This document shows, piece after piece, positions 10,475-20,741 of a stretch of 64,000 nt of DNA. The notes below the pieces were generated by a model. That model saw only the letters and a program-made list of their open reading frames with translations, searched no databases and was not told the DNA's origin. The translations under genes and the position numbers were made by a program. Source of the DNA: Dyella humicola (lineage in GTDB: Bacteria; Pseudomonadota; Gammaproteobacteria; Xanthomonadales; Rhodanobacteraceae); NCBI RefSeq assembly GCF_026283945.1, contig NZ_JAPDPC010000003.1, positions 1 through 64,000 on the forward strand. The letters are read 5' to 3'. Positions within the stretch are counted from its first letter, which is position 1; every line of letters starts with the position of its first letter.

Positions 10475-11338
10475 ATGCGCAGGTTGGTTTGGTCGCTGAT
10501 GTCGGTCGCTGCACTGGCTCTCGCCGGTTGCAGTAATTCTTCGGACTCATCGCAGACCGCGAACCAGGGCGGTGCGACGGCTCCCGCCACTACGCCTGCC
10601 GCGGCCAACGCGGTCACTGGCACGGTGACGCTGCGCGACGCCGCCACCGTATCGGCAGCGGCCAAGCTCGAGCTGACCCTGGTGGATGTGTCGAACGCGG
10701 ACGCTACTCCGCTGGCGACTAAGACGGTCGATTCGGCCAACACCTTCCCGCTGTCGTTCTCGCTTGAGTTCAAGCCCAACGACGTGAATCCGGCAGGCAT
10801 GTATGTGGTGAAAGCGGTGCTGGTCGATGGCGACCGTCATTACACGCCGCCGTTGCAGGCTCAGGTATTGACCAAGGGCGCACCGAGCCAGGTGAGCATC
10901 CAGCTGGTGGCCGAGCAGACTGCGGGCGAGAAGGAATTCGCTGCCTTCACCGCCGTGCAGAAGCAGATTGGCGGCATGAAGATCAGCAGTGGTACCAAGC
11001 TGGAGGCAAACGTTTCGCGCGGCTGGCAGGTGTTCCGCGAAGCGGGTGAAGTGAAGTTCATCCGTGAGCAGGTGGACTTCGGCGACAAGGGCTTCACCAG
11101 CACCGACTATGCGTTCAAGGACGGCAAGCCGTGGGTGGTGGTGCAGCAGAAGAAAGCCAGCAAGGATGCCAAGCCGACGTCGACCGAGCGCGCTGCGTGG
11201 AGTCAGGACGGCACGCTGGTGTTGAAGACTTCCGAAGCCGGTGGCAAGACCTCGCCGTTGGGCGATGACGCCGCCGCCGACCTGCAGAAGCAGGCCCTGG
11301 CCATTCTGAATCTGGCCACGGGCGGCAAGGGCAAGTAA
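10475..11338 (+). CDS. YbaY-family lipoprotein
   Basis: A lipoprotein of 287 residues: signal peptide with lipobox LALAGCS (Cys at residue 19), a low-complexity Ala/Thr linker, then a YbaY/YscW-like beta domain (about 48-150) with the motif GTVTLRDAATV and PLSFSLEFKPNDVNP. The second half (about 150-287) is a separate domain I do not recognise. The protein is expected in the outer membrane facing the periplasm. YbaY proteins are of unclear function; YscW relatives assist secretin assembly. RBS GAGG lies 9 bases before ATG. Confidence 0.75.
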   Translation: MRRLVWSLMSVAALALAGCSNSSDSSQTANQGGATAPATTPAAANAVTGTVTLRDAATVSAAAKLELTLVDVSNADATPLATKTVDSANTFPLSFSLEFKPNDVNPAGMYVVKAVLVDGDRHYTPPLQAQVLTKGAPSQVSIQLVAEQTAGEKEFAAFTAVQKQIGGMKISSGTKLEANVSRGWQVFREAGEVKFIREQVDFGDKGFTSTDYAFKDGKPWVVVQQKKASKDAKPTSTERAAWSQDGTLVLKTSEAGGKTSPLGDDAAADLQKQALAILNLATGGKGK

Positions 11339-11358
11339 GCCCTTCCGACACGGAACAT

Positions 11359-11393
11359 AAAAAAAGCCGTCCGCTCGCGCGGACGGCTTTTTT
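11359..11393. terminator. bidirectional terminator
   Basis: AAAAAGCCGTCCGC - TCGC - GCGGACGGCTTTTT, a perfect 14-bp stem with A- and T-runs. It serves the lipoprotein gene and the convergent autotransporter gene. Confidence 0.95.
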
Positions 11394-11410
11394 GTTGGCT
11401 GAAGTTCGCC

Positions 11411-13435
11411 TTAGAAGTCGTACTTCATGCCGAGGTTCACGCTGCTGTAGCGCTGGCTGCTGTCCTCGAAACGGCCGCTGTAACCGAGCCAGCCGCTGAT
11501 CGTGTGGGTGAACTGTGCGCTGACGCCCAGGTCACCCGTACCCCAGGTCTTGTCGGGCGAGAAGCCGGCCAGGCTGAAGGAGCCAGGCATATTGTTGAGA
11601 CCGGCCGTGACGTCGCGCGGGTCGGCCTTGCTGTCATGGTTCCAGGCCAGTTCGGCGTAGGGCTTCAGCAGGATGTTGCCTGCCTGCCATTGACCTTCCA
11701 GGCGCCAACCGACAACGGAGAGCAGCGAGTCGCGCTGCTGGCGGCCGAACCACATGGCCGTGCTGGCGTTGCCGGCTTCGTTGTAGCCATTCACCTTGAC
11801 CGTCTGCCATTCGACCGTGGCGAACGGGCCGCTGCGCAGGGTCGACATGTCGAACCAGTAGCCGCCCGTCACGCCACCACCGAGGTGGTTGCCGTCGGCC
11901 TTGGCGGTCTGGGTGCGCTGAGCATCACCTAGCTGGATGCGACGCTCGATGTCGGAGAAGTTGTCCGAGCCGAAGTCGACATAACCACCCACGTAGGCGC
12001 CGGCCTGGTGATAGGTGAGGTAGCCCAGGCCGGAGACATCCTGCAGCTTATAACCGCCGCCGCCGGTGTAGCTGGCGTTGTGCTGGCCGATATTGATAGC
12101 CATGCCAGCCGAGAGGTTGTCGGTGGCGCGCACATCGGCACCCAGGGTCAGGTTGACGTTGTTGCTGCTGGTGCGGGGCGAGGTGCTGCTGGAGTCAAAG
12201 GTCTGGTCGCCGTAGTCGACGTTGGCGAAGAAGCGCGTTTCGCCACCCTGGCCATCAGCCAGCATCTGGGTGCGGATGGCGCGGTTCTGCGCGGCGATCG
12301 AAGCCAGCGGAGCCTCGGCCAGGATGGACGCGTAACCCGGTGCGTTGAGCACCGAGAGCACGTACTGGCCCAGCACCACATCGGCACCGGTAGTCGGATG
12401 CACGCCGTCGGCGAACAAATAGGTCATGTTGGTGCCGGCCGCCCAGGTGTACGGCAAGCCGGAACCCGCCGGTCCGCACATCACCGAGCTGGAGCCGACG
12501 CCACAGGCCGGCGTGGTCACGTTGGTGAAGCCGTAGGCCGTCGGGTTGGCGATCACTTCGTTGATCAGGCTGTAGGTATCGAGCGAGATGATGCCCTTGC
12601 CCAGCGTGGCCAGGCCGGCGTTGAGCTGGCCATTGAAGACCAGGCTGAGGCCGGTCAGCGAGGCGGAGGCAGCGGCGCCCTGCGCCGTCCCGTCCGGGGT
12701 AGCGCCGATATTGGGCAGGTTGAACACCAGGATGTTCTTCACGCCGGCAGCCTGCAGCTGGCCGATCAGCTTCACTTCCTGCTGCGCGGCGGCGGCGATG
12801 GACGCCTGCGCCTGGTCCGGGGTCTGCAGGGACGACACGCCCGCTGCGGCGAGCACTGCCTGGGTCACCTGGGCGGTCACCACCTGGGTGATCTGCGGGG
12901 TGGCTGCCTGGATCTGTGCAGCAGTCGCGCCCTGGCTTTCCAAATAGGCGATCTGGTTGGCCACGGTCTGGGCGATCAGCTGTTGCGCCGTGGCGGCAGC
13001 GCCGACCGAGGTGGCCGCGGCGAAGATGTCGTTGGCGCCGCCCCAGATCGAGTACAGCGCCTTGCCGTCGACCTGGCCGCTGGCGAGGTAGGCGTTCACC
13101 TGGGTGGTGAGGGTCGGCACGGCCGAAGGCGTGCCGGGCGAGTTGGTCAGCACACCTGCGCCGCCCCAGGCGTAATCGCTGCCGCCAATGAGCGAAGGGT
13201 TCAGTGAAATGCCGTAATGGCCGGCCACGTTCTGCACCGCCAGCGAACCCGGGTTGGTGGTGAACTTCAGCGGCGGCTGGATGGCGGGGTTAAGCGCCAG
13301 CGAGATATTGCCGGCATCGCTCAAGCTATCGCCAAAGACGATGACGTTGTCGAACTGGGCATTGGCGGCGAATGCGGGGGTGCAGAAGATCAGTGCGGCG
13401 GCGATGGCGCCGGCCATAGTGCGAATGCGGGGCAT
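11411..13435 (-). CDS. GDSL autotransporter esterase/lipase
   Basis: A type V secreted esterase of 674 residues resembling EstA. Signal peptide (1-24), then a GDSL hydrolase passenger with Ser37 in FGDSLSD, Asn135 in GGAND, and the Asp343/His346 pair in FADGVHP. The autotransporter beta-barrel occupies about residues 400-674 and ends in a C-terminal aromatic (YDF), as expected for Bam-dependent insertion. The enzyme is probably displayed on the cell surface and cleaves esters or short lipids. It is preceded by about 210 bases of gap and is likely monocistronic. Confidence 0.93.
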   Translation of the reverse strand: MPRIRTMAGAIAAALIFCTPAFAANAQFDNVIVFGDSLSDAGNISLALNPAIQPPLKFTTNPGSLAVQNVAGHYGISLNPSLIGGSDYAWGGAGVLTNSPGTPSAVPTLTTQVNAYLASGQVDGKALYSIWGGANDIFAAATSVGAAATAQQLIAQTVANQIAYLESQGATAAQIQAATPQITQVVTAQVTQAVLAAAGVSSLQTPDQAQASIAAAAQQEVKLIGQLQAAGVKNILVFNLPNIGATPDGTAQGAAASASLTGLSLVFNGQLNAGLATLGKGIISLDTYSLINEVIANPTAYGFTNVTTPACGVGSSSVMCGPAGSGLPYTWAAGTNMTYLFADGVHPTTGADVVLGQYVLSVLNAPGYASILAEAPLASIAAQNRAIRTQMLADGQGGETRFFANVDYGDQTFDSSSTSPRTSSNNVNLTLGADVRATDNLSAGMAINIGQHNASYTGGGGYKLQDVSGLGYLTYHQAGAYVGGYVDFGSDNFSDIERRIQLGDAQRTQTAKADGNHLGGGVTGGYWFDMSTLRSGPFATVEWQTVKVNGYNEAGNASTAMWFGRQQRDSLLSVVGWRLEGQWQAGNILLKPYAELAWNHDSKADPRDVTAGLNNMPGSFSLAGFSPDKTWGTGDLGVSAQFTHTISGWLGYSGRFEDSSQRYSSVNLGMKYDF

Positions 13436-13647
13436 GTCTTAACGCTCCTGGACCGGAATGGTCTTTTGTTATTCCCGCGTTACGGTAATGCATGCCCATA
13501 CGTAAGCGCATGCTGCGCCGCATCGCGAGTGATTTCCCCTGATGGCAGACCACAACCCGACCGCCGGAACCCCCTCTTTCGGCTCCGGCGGGTGGTGCTT
13601 GACGACGGCCGTCCCAGGGGCCGGGTACTGCAGTGTCGCTGGTTAGC

Positions 13648-15978
13648 TCAGCGCTTCATAGCACGAGACATTGCATCGGCGAACGCGCTGTTGGACGGAG
13701 TCGGTGCCGGCTTGGGTGCACCGCCACCGGGGCGCGGGCCACGGTTGTCGCGCTGGCTGCCACGCGCGTCATTGTCGCCAGCCGGGCGGGCACTGCGCGC
13801 CTGCTGACCTGGCTCATCATCCAGGCGCATGGACAAGCCAATGCGCTTGCGCGGCAGGTCGACCTCCATCACTTTCACCTTGACGATGTCGCCCGCCTTT
13901 ACGGCATCACGCGGGTCCTTCACGAAGGTGTGCGACAGCGCGGAGACGTGCACGAGGCCGTCCTGGTGCACGCCGATATCCACGAAGGCACCAAACGCCG
14001 CCACGTTCGTCACGCGGCCTTCCAGCACCATGCCGGGGCGCAGATCCTTCAGGTCTTCCACGCCCTCGGCAAAACTCGGGGCGACGAATTCAGGGCGCGG
14101 ATCGCGGCCGGGCTTTTCCAGTTCCTTGAGGATGTCGCGCACCGTCGGCACGCCGAACTTTTCATCGGTGAACTGTTCGGCCTTGAGGCTGCGCAGGAAG
14201 CTCGCGTCGCCAATGATGGCGCGCACTTCACGACCGCACTGAGCAATGATGCGCTCGACCACCGGATAGGCTTCCGGATGCACGGCGCTGGCGTCGAGCG
14301 GATTGTCGCCACGGGGCACGCGCAGGAAGCCGGCGCACTGCTCGTACGCCTTGTCGCCCAGGCGCGGCACTTTCAGCAGCGCCTTGCGATTGGTGAACGG
14401 GCCGTTGGCATCGCGATGCTTCACTACATTCTCGGCGACGCTGGCGCTGAGGCCGGCCACGCGCGAGAGCAGTGCGGCAGAGGCGGTGTTTACATCGACG
14501 CCCACGGCATTCACGCAGTCTTCCACCTTGGCATCCAGCGCGCGCGCCAGCTTCACCTGGTTCACGTCGTGCTGGTACTGACCCACGCCGATCGCCTTCG
14601 GCTCGATCTTCACCAGCTCAGCCAGCGGATCCTGCAGGCGGCGCGCAATCGACACGGCGCCGCGCAGGCTTACGTCGACATCCGGGAATTCCTTGGAAGC
14701 GACTTCAGAGGCCGAGTACACCGATGCGCCCGCCTCGCTCACCACGATCTTGGAGAGTTTGAGGTCTGCGTGCTTTTTCATCAGCTCGGCGGCGAGCTTG
14801 TCGGTTTCACGCGACGCCGTGCCGTTGCCGATGGCGATGAGATCCACGCCGTGTTGTTTGCTGAGCACGGCCAGACGCGCGATGGATTGATCCCACTGGT
14901 TGCGCGGTTCATGCGGATAGATCGTGTCGGTAGCCAGCAGCTTGCCGGTGGCGTCGACGACAGCGACCTTCACGCCGGTACGGATACCGGGATCCAGGCC
15001 CATCACGGTCTTGGCCCCGGCCGGTGCGGCCAGCATCAGATCCTTGAGGTTGTCGCCGAACACGCGGATGGCTTCGTCTTCCGCGCCTTCGCGCACGCGA
15101 CCGAACAGGTCGAGGGTGAGATGCAGATGCAGCTTGACGCGCCAGGTGAGGCGCACGGTTTCGCGCAGCCACGCATCGGCCGGGCGGCCTCGATCGAGGA
15201 TGCCAGCGTGTGCGGCTACGCGGCCTTCGCCTTCCAGGTGGCCTTGCTCCATGTCGACGGTGGGCGCCAGTTCAAGCTCGATCACGCCTTCGTTGCGCGC
15301 GCGCATCAGCGCGAGCAGGCGATGGGAGGGAATCTTGCCGATCGGTTCGATGTGGTCGAAGTAGTCGCGGAACTTCGCGCCTTCGTTCTCTTTACCAGGC
15401 ACCACCTTGGCGCGGATCTGGCCCTTGTCCCACATCCAGTCGCGCAGTTCGCCGAGCAGGCCGGCGTTCTCGGCGATGCTTTCCATCAGGATGGCGCGCG
15501 CACCATCGAGCGCCGCGCGCACATCGGCCACGCCCTTCTCGGCATCGACGAACGCGGCGGCAACCGCTTCCGGTGATTGCGCGGGATCTTCGCGCAGGCT
15601 GAGCGCCAGCGGCTCGAGGCCCGCTTCGCGCGCGATCTGTGCCTTGGTGCGGCGCTTGGGCTTGTACGGCAGGTACAAGTCTTCCAGGCGTGCCTTGGTA
15701 TCCGCGTAAAGAATGTCGCCCTTCAGCGCGTCGGTGAGCTTGCCCTGTTCCTCGATGCTGGCCAGGATCGCGCTGCGACGCTCTTCCAGCTCGCGCAGGT
15801 AGCGCAGGCGTTCCTCAAGCAGGCGTAGCTGGGTGTCGTCAAGACCCCCGGTGGCTTCCTTGCGGTAGCGGGCGATAAACGGCACGGTGGCGCCGCCATC
15901 GAGCAGATCCACGGCGGCGTTGACCTGTTCAGGTTTGGCGGCAATGTCCTGGGCAATACGTTGTTCGATGCTGAGCAT
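13648..15978 (-). CDS. tex: Tex-family transcription accessory protein
   Basis: A cytoplasmic nucleic-acid-binding protein of 776 residues. The order is N-terminal Tex domain ([18 protein letters not shown]), YqgF-like RNase H fold ([18 protein letters not shown]), helix-hairpin-helix region, and a C-terminal S1 domain ([21 protein letters not shown]). The tail is basic and Gly/Arg-rich. Tex affects transcription and RNA metabolism. The start at 15978 matches the conserved family N terminus; a longer frame upstream is not conserved in character. The long frame open on the opposite strand is a shadow of this gene. Confidence 0.95.
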   Translation of the reverse strand: MLSIEQRIAQDIAAKPEQVNAAVDLLDGGATVPFIARYRKEATGGLDDTQLRLLEERLRYLRELEERRSAILASIEEQGKLTDALKGDILYADTKARLEDLYLPYKPKRRTKAQIAREAGLEPLALSLREDPAQSPEAVAAAFVDAEKGVADVRAALDGARAILMESIAENAGLLGELRDWMWDKGQIRAKVVPGKENEGAKFRDYFDHIEPIGKIPSHRLLALMRARNEGVIELELAPTVDMEQGHLEGEGRVAAHAGILDRGRPADAWLRETVRLTWRVKLHLHLTLDLFGRVREGAEDEAIRVFGDNLKDLMLAAPAGAKTVMGLDPGIRTGVKVAVVDATGKLLATDTIYPHEPRNQWDQSIARLAVLSKQHGVDLIAIGNGTASRETDKLAAELMKKHADLKLSKIVVSEAGASVYSASEVASKEFPDVDVSLRGAVSIARRLQDPLAELVKIEPKAIGVGQYQHDVNQVKLARALDAKVEDCVNAVGVDVNTASAALLSRVAGLSASVAENVVKHRDANGPFTNRKALLKVPRLGDKAYEQCAGFLRVPRGDNPLDASAVHPEAYPVVERIIAQCGREVRAIIGDASFLRSLKAEQFTDEKFGVPTVRDILKELEKPGRDPRPEFVAPSFAEGVEDLKDLRPGMVLEGRVTNVAAFGAFVDIGVHQDGLVHVSALSHTFVKDPRDAVKAGDIVKVKVMEVDLPRKRIGLSMRLDDEPGQQARSARPAGDNDARGSQRDNRGPRPGGGAPKPAPTPSNSAFADAMSRAMKR

Positions 15979-16068
15979 GGGGCTGAAGCGATTCCTGTGC
16001 GTTCGACAAAGCGACACGCCGCCTGCGTGGCATGCCGAGCTGCCGATCATAGCAAGTCACTCCCTCGC

Positions 16069-16839
16069 TCAATCCTGCGCGGCGGGCACTTGCTCTGGAC
16101 GAAGCGTCAGATAACCTGAGGCTTGCGCCTGCGAAGGGTCATCCCCACGGGGCGATAGATAGCCGGTGGCGATGCGGCGGTTGCGTGGCCAGTGTCGTGG
16201 ATGCAGGGAGCGCGGATCGGAAGCATGCGCAAACGGCATCACGACCAGGGCCGGGCGCGGCCCAGTACTGGGCAAGGACAAGTGATCGTGCGGAGGGAAC
16301 CCCATGCTCATCGCAGCCAGCATGGCGGCAATGATGGCCAGCGTGATCGCAGCGGGTAGCCAGCGCGCGAGCGTCCGAGTGAGCCTGGACTTGCGCTTGA
16401 ACTTGGGCGCAGGCGTGGCAAGCGCCGGATGGATGTCGATGCCGGGCGGCGACTCGACCACCGCGTGCCCATTGGGTGATTCGGCGGGCACGGCTGGTAT
16501 GGGTATACGCCGGACATCACCAATGAAGCGATAACCGAGACTATGCACGGTGCCAATGTAATGGGGATCGGCCGCGCAATCGCCAAGCGCACGCCGTAGC
16601 TGCGAAATGGCACGCGAGAGTACGCCGGGTGTGACGTGCCGATGGCCCCAGGCGGCATCGAGCAAATCGTCCTTGCTGACGACATCGCCCGCGTGCTGCA
16701 ACAGCGTCGTCAATACCGCGTAGGCCTTGGGTTCGACAGCTACGGGGGTACCCGCGCGCTCGAGACGATGCGCGCGTGGCTCGACGACGATGTCGTCGCA
16801 TTGGTAGATCCAGCCACTGTCTGTTTGGGACTGGGCCAT
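16069..16839 (-). CDS. membrane-anchored winged-helix regulator
   Basis: A protein of 256 residues. The N terminus is an OmpR/CadC-type winged helix (about 10-105) with EPKAYAVLTTLLQHAGDVVSKDDLLDAAWG and IGTVHSLGYRF. A basic linker, one transmembrane helix (about 160-185) and a short extracytoplasmic tail follow. Xanthomonadales relatives normally carry a long TPR sensor after the membrane helix; here only about 70 residues remain, beginning with the usual PALVVMPFA start of that domain. It may be a truncated receptor or a minimal form. Targets are unknown. Confidence 0.75.
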   Translation of the reverse strand: MAQSQTDSGWIYQCDDIVVEPRAHRLERAGTPVAVEPKAYAVLTTLLQHAGDVVSKDDLLDAAWGHRHVTPGVLSRAISQLRRALGDCAADPHYIGTVHSLGYRFIGDVRRIPIPAVPAESPNGHAVVESPPGIDIHPALATPAPKFKRKSRLTRTLARWLPAAITLAIIAAMLAAMSMGFPPHDHLSLPSTGPRPALVVMPFAHASDPRSLHPRHWPRNRRIATGYLSPRGDDPSQAQASGYLTLRPEQVPAAQD

Positions 16840-17050
16840 GACCTTGCCTGGTGGGCGGCCCCCCGCAATCGGAAGCATGCGCTCAGAAGATCAGGCACGC
16901 ATCCGCCATTGGTCATAACCGACGTCTTTCGTGCAACGTGGCATGCATGGTGCACATGCCGCGGCCTGGATGACGCTTATGTGTCATCTGCCCCGCGCAC
17001 GCATGGCGAGAAGCTCACGCTCGTGAGGTCTCTGTCGCCATGAGCTTCCG

Positions 17051-17815
17051 TCAGGCGTTGAACGAGCCCGCGTTGGCACCGGTTTTTTTTCTAGAGTCCT
17101 TGAGCTCGCCGGCGCGGCCGTTAAGTACCAGTGTATTGACGATCAAATCGTGCAGACCCTGCTTGCGTTGCGTCCAGCCAACCATCAGGAAGCCGACGCC
17201 AAAGATGAGTGCGCTGAGGTATTTGGCCGGATAGCGGCCGAACGCGCGCAGGAAGCTGATGCGTTCACCCTGCATATCGGTCACTCGAATGCGCAGCGCG
17301 AGCTTGCCGACCGTCGCCTGCCAAGCCGAGCTTTCGCAAATCGCGAAATACAGCCAGATCATCGCAGTGATGATGAGAAACGCGGGCATCATCGTCGTGT
17401 AGTACTGGCTGAGCGCGGCCAGCATGGCTTGCGCATCGTCTGAAGCAGCGAGTTGCGCCTGTTCCAGTGTTGCTTGGGCCGCGTCGCCGCCCAGCATCTT
17501 TTCGATTAGCGCGCCGGGGATGGAGAGAATGATGCTGTCGATGAGGTACGCGGCCACGCGCTTCCAGAACCCCGCGTTATTGTCCAGCGAGGTGGTCGTC
17601 GCTGGCGACGGCTGCACCGGAGTGATCGGTGGGGGATAGGTCGAGGACGGGGGCGGCTCCTCAGGAAACAGTGCGGATAGCGGCTGCCAGTCGGCCAGGC
17701 CTTCATGCCAGCCCAGGTCGCTCGCGCTTACCTGGCCGCTGCGCAGCCATTGGCGTACTTCGACTTCCGTGTACGGGCCATGCCGTTCTCCGTCCCGTCC
17801 GATCCAGACTTCCAT
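17051..17815 (-). CDS. GYF-domain/RDD-family membrane protein
   Basis: A protein of 254 residues with an N-terminal GYF_2-type domain (WIGRDGERHGPYTEVEVRQWLRSG), a Pro-rich linker, and a C-terminal RDD domain with three or four membrane helices (FWKRVAAYLIDSIIL ... TVGKLALRIRV). The two-domain layout is common in proteobacteria; the function is uncertain, with transport or stress roles proposed for RDD proteins. Start placed at 17815, where the GYF domain begins and GGAG lies about 10 bases upstream. It lies 101 bases downstream of mnmG on the same strand. Confidence 0.85.
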   Translation of the reverse strand: MEVWIGRDGERHGPYTEVEVRQWLRSGQVSASDLGWHEGLADWQPLSALFPEEPPPSSTYPPPITPVQPSPATTTSLDNNAGFWKRVAAYLIDSIILSIPGALIEKMLGGDAAQATLEQAQLAASDDAQAMLAALSQYYTTMMPAFLIITAMIWLYFAICESSAWQATVGKLALRIRVTDMQGERISFLRAFGRYPAKYLSALIFGVGFLMVGWTQRKQGLHDLIVNTLVLNGRAGELKDSRKKTGANAGSFNA

Positions 17816-17916
17816 AAACGCATGCTCCGCATAGTCGATGGCAGCCATGATGCCATGCGCGGCGCAAAAGCGGCTTTCACGCCATTCCGATCAGGGCGTC
17901 GGTCAGTCAGCCTGGA

Positions 17917-19791
<1,875 letters not shown>

Positions 19792-19864
19792 GAAACTGCC
19801 CCGAAAGCGCAGGAATGGACCAAATGCGGCGCCTATGGTAACTCCACAAGCCCTGTCTGGCCGC

Positions 19865-19880
19865 TGGCACGCTTCCTGCT
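19865..19880 (+). promoter_or_regulatory. candidate sigma-54 promoter of a small RNA
   Basis: TGGCACG CTTC CTGCT: GG (19866-19867) and GC (19878-19879) are ten bases apart, as sigma-54 requires, with one mismatch in the -12 element. It points into the structured segment that ends in the orphan terminator at 19976. Inference only. Confidence 0.35.
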
Positions 19881-19891
19881 TAGCCCAGTCA

Positions 19892-20008
19892 GCACTTTCA
19901 CGGGCAGAAGCTGCGCGGCAACGCGCGCCGAGATCGAACGACAGGGGTTCGATTGCGTGCCGGGAGAGGAAGCAAGACGGCGCCCCTAGGGGCGCCGTCG
20001 CCTTTTTC
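19892..20008 (+). ncRNA. candidate small RNA upstream of mnmG
   Basis: A segment of about 115 nt with no reading frame, containing three stacked hairpins: GCGCG-GCAA-CGCGC (19913-19926, GNRA tetraloop), ATCGAAC-N7-GTTCGAT (19933-19953) and the terminator stem at 19976-19999. A purine-rich single-stranded stretch (GGGAGAGGAAGCAAG) lies between the last two. No plus-strand gene upstream explains the terminator. The 5' end is set from the sigma-54-like box at 19865. No known RNA family was recognised. Confidence 0.4.
19976..20007 (+). terminator. orphan intrinsic terminator
   Basis: GACGGCGCCCC - TA - GGGGCGCCGTC followed by GCCTTTTT. The stem is perfect and GC-rich. mnmG runs the other way, so this terminator has no annotated plus-strand gene before it. 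Confidence 0.7.
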
Positions 20009-20242
20009 AGGTCTTGAATAAGATCTGGCGCCCGGCGGTCTCAGGAACAGGGGGAATCCAGGATGACCGTGTTGCCGGGCGCCAGAAACCGTGAAACGGA
20101 TGACTGGCAGCAGCTAAGTGCTGCGCTACGGGTTGGATATTTACGCCTAGCGCGTGAACGTAAAGTGACTAAAACGCTCGTTTGTGCCGAGCCTCGGCAC
20201 CTCATGACGTACAGCGTCATTTCGTGATCTAAGCCCTCTGCG

Positions 20243-20262
20243 AATGTGATCGGCATCACATT
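20243..20262. promoter_or_regulatory. CRP/Clp-type binding site
   Basis: AATGTGAT CGGC ATCACATT: perfect 8-base arms and an exact TGTGA-N6-TCACA consensus. In Xanthomonadales this box would be read by the CRP-like protein Clp or its relatives. It abuts the sigma-54 promoter at 20265. Confidence 0.8.
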
Positions 20263-20264
20263 GA

Positions 20265-20280
20265 TGGCACGGGCATTGCT
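20265..20280 (+). promoter_or_regulatory. sigma-54 (RpoN) promoter
   Basis: TGGCACG GGCA TTGCT matches the sigma-54 consensus TGGCACR-N4-TTGCW at every fixed position, with GG and GC ten bases apart. The expected transcription start is near 20291, about 37 bases before the start codon of the 61-residue protein gene. Confidence 0.8.
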
Positions 20281-20327
20281 TCAGCAGACAAGCCAGCCAA
20301 GGCAACTGTACTGGGGGAACTCGTGTC

Positions 20328-20513
20328 ATGGATTTCAACTTCGATATGCAGCCGGTTTACCAGCATCACGACCTGCTCGTTGAGCTGGGCCGTGTCGAAA
20401 TGGCCATGGAGCATCTGGATGCACGCAGCGAGAACGAGCGCCAGACGCTGCGTCCGCGCCTGCTGACCCGGCTGGGCCGCCTTCGCGACGCGTTGGAACG
20501 CCTGCCTGCCTGA
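20328..20513 (+). CDS. 61-residue helical protein, sigma-54 controlled
   Basis: A small soluble protein of 61 residues, predicted mostly helical, with heptad-like Leu spacing (LLVELGRVEMAMEHL ... LLTRLGRLRDALERL) that suggests a helical hairpin or coiled coil. I do not recognise a family. The start ATG has a strong GGGGGA eight to nine bases upstream. Directly before it lie a consensus sigma-54 promoter and a perfect CRP-type box, an unusually rich control region for so small a gene. A strong terminator at 20651 ends the transcript. It may be an adaptor or regulator of nitrogen, motility or surface functions, but nothing in the sequence settles this. Confidence 0.75.
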   Translation: MDFNFDMQPVYQHHDLLVELGRVEMAMEHLDARSENERQTLRPRLLTRLGRLRDALERLPA

Positions 20514-20650
20514 CACCCGCGCAGGCTGCTCATGCCTCGGCCGGATGGACGGCTAAACGGATATTGAGTGGCAAGCAATAAAAGTCCCGGGCGCACGCTC
20601 CTCACAGGGGCCTTCCGCGACCGGGTGATGTACTCCCGGCAATAACATTA

Positions 20651-20698
20651 CGCCCGGGTGCCCCGTCCTAGGCGGGCAGCACTCGGGCGTTTTCTTTT
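20651..20698 (+). terminator. terminator with complex stem
   Basis: CGCCCGGGTGC pairs with GCACTCGGGCG (one G-U pair); inside, CCCG pairs with CGGG. The T-run TTTTCTTTT follows. The 140 bases between the small-protein stop and this stem form further potential hairpins (for example CCGGG...CCCGG near 20620-20640) and could be a structured 3' untranslated region or a processed RNA. Confidence 0.8.
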
Positions 20699-20741
20699 GG
20701 CATGCGACAGCGATTGCCGCCATGCAGCGACCGTTGAAGGG

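Noticed and set aside
13562-13594. CCGCCGGA...TCCGGCGG hairpin between the autotransporter and tex genes
   Set aside because: No T-run on either strand and a long loop; not called as a terminator.
13633-15576. A 647-codon frame antisense to tex
   Set aside because: Shadow of a strongly conserved gene; the product is His/Arg-rich with no domain.
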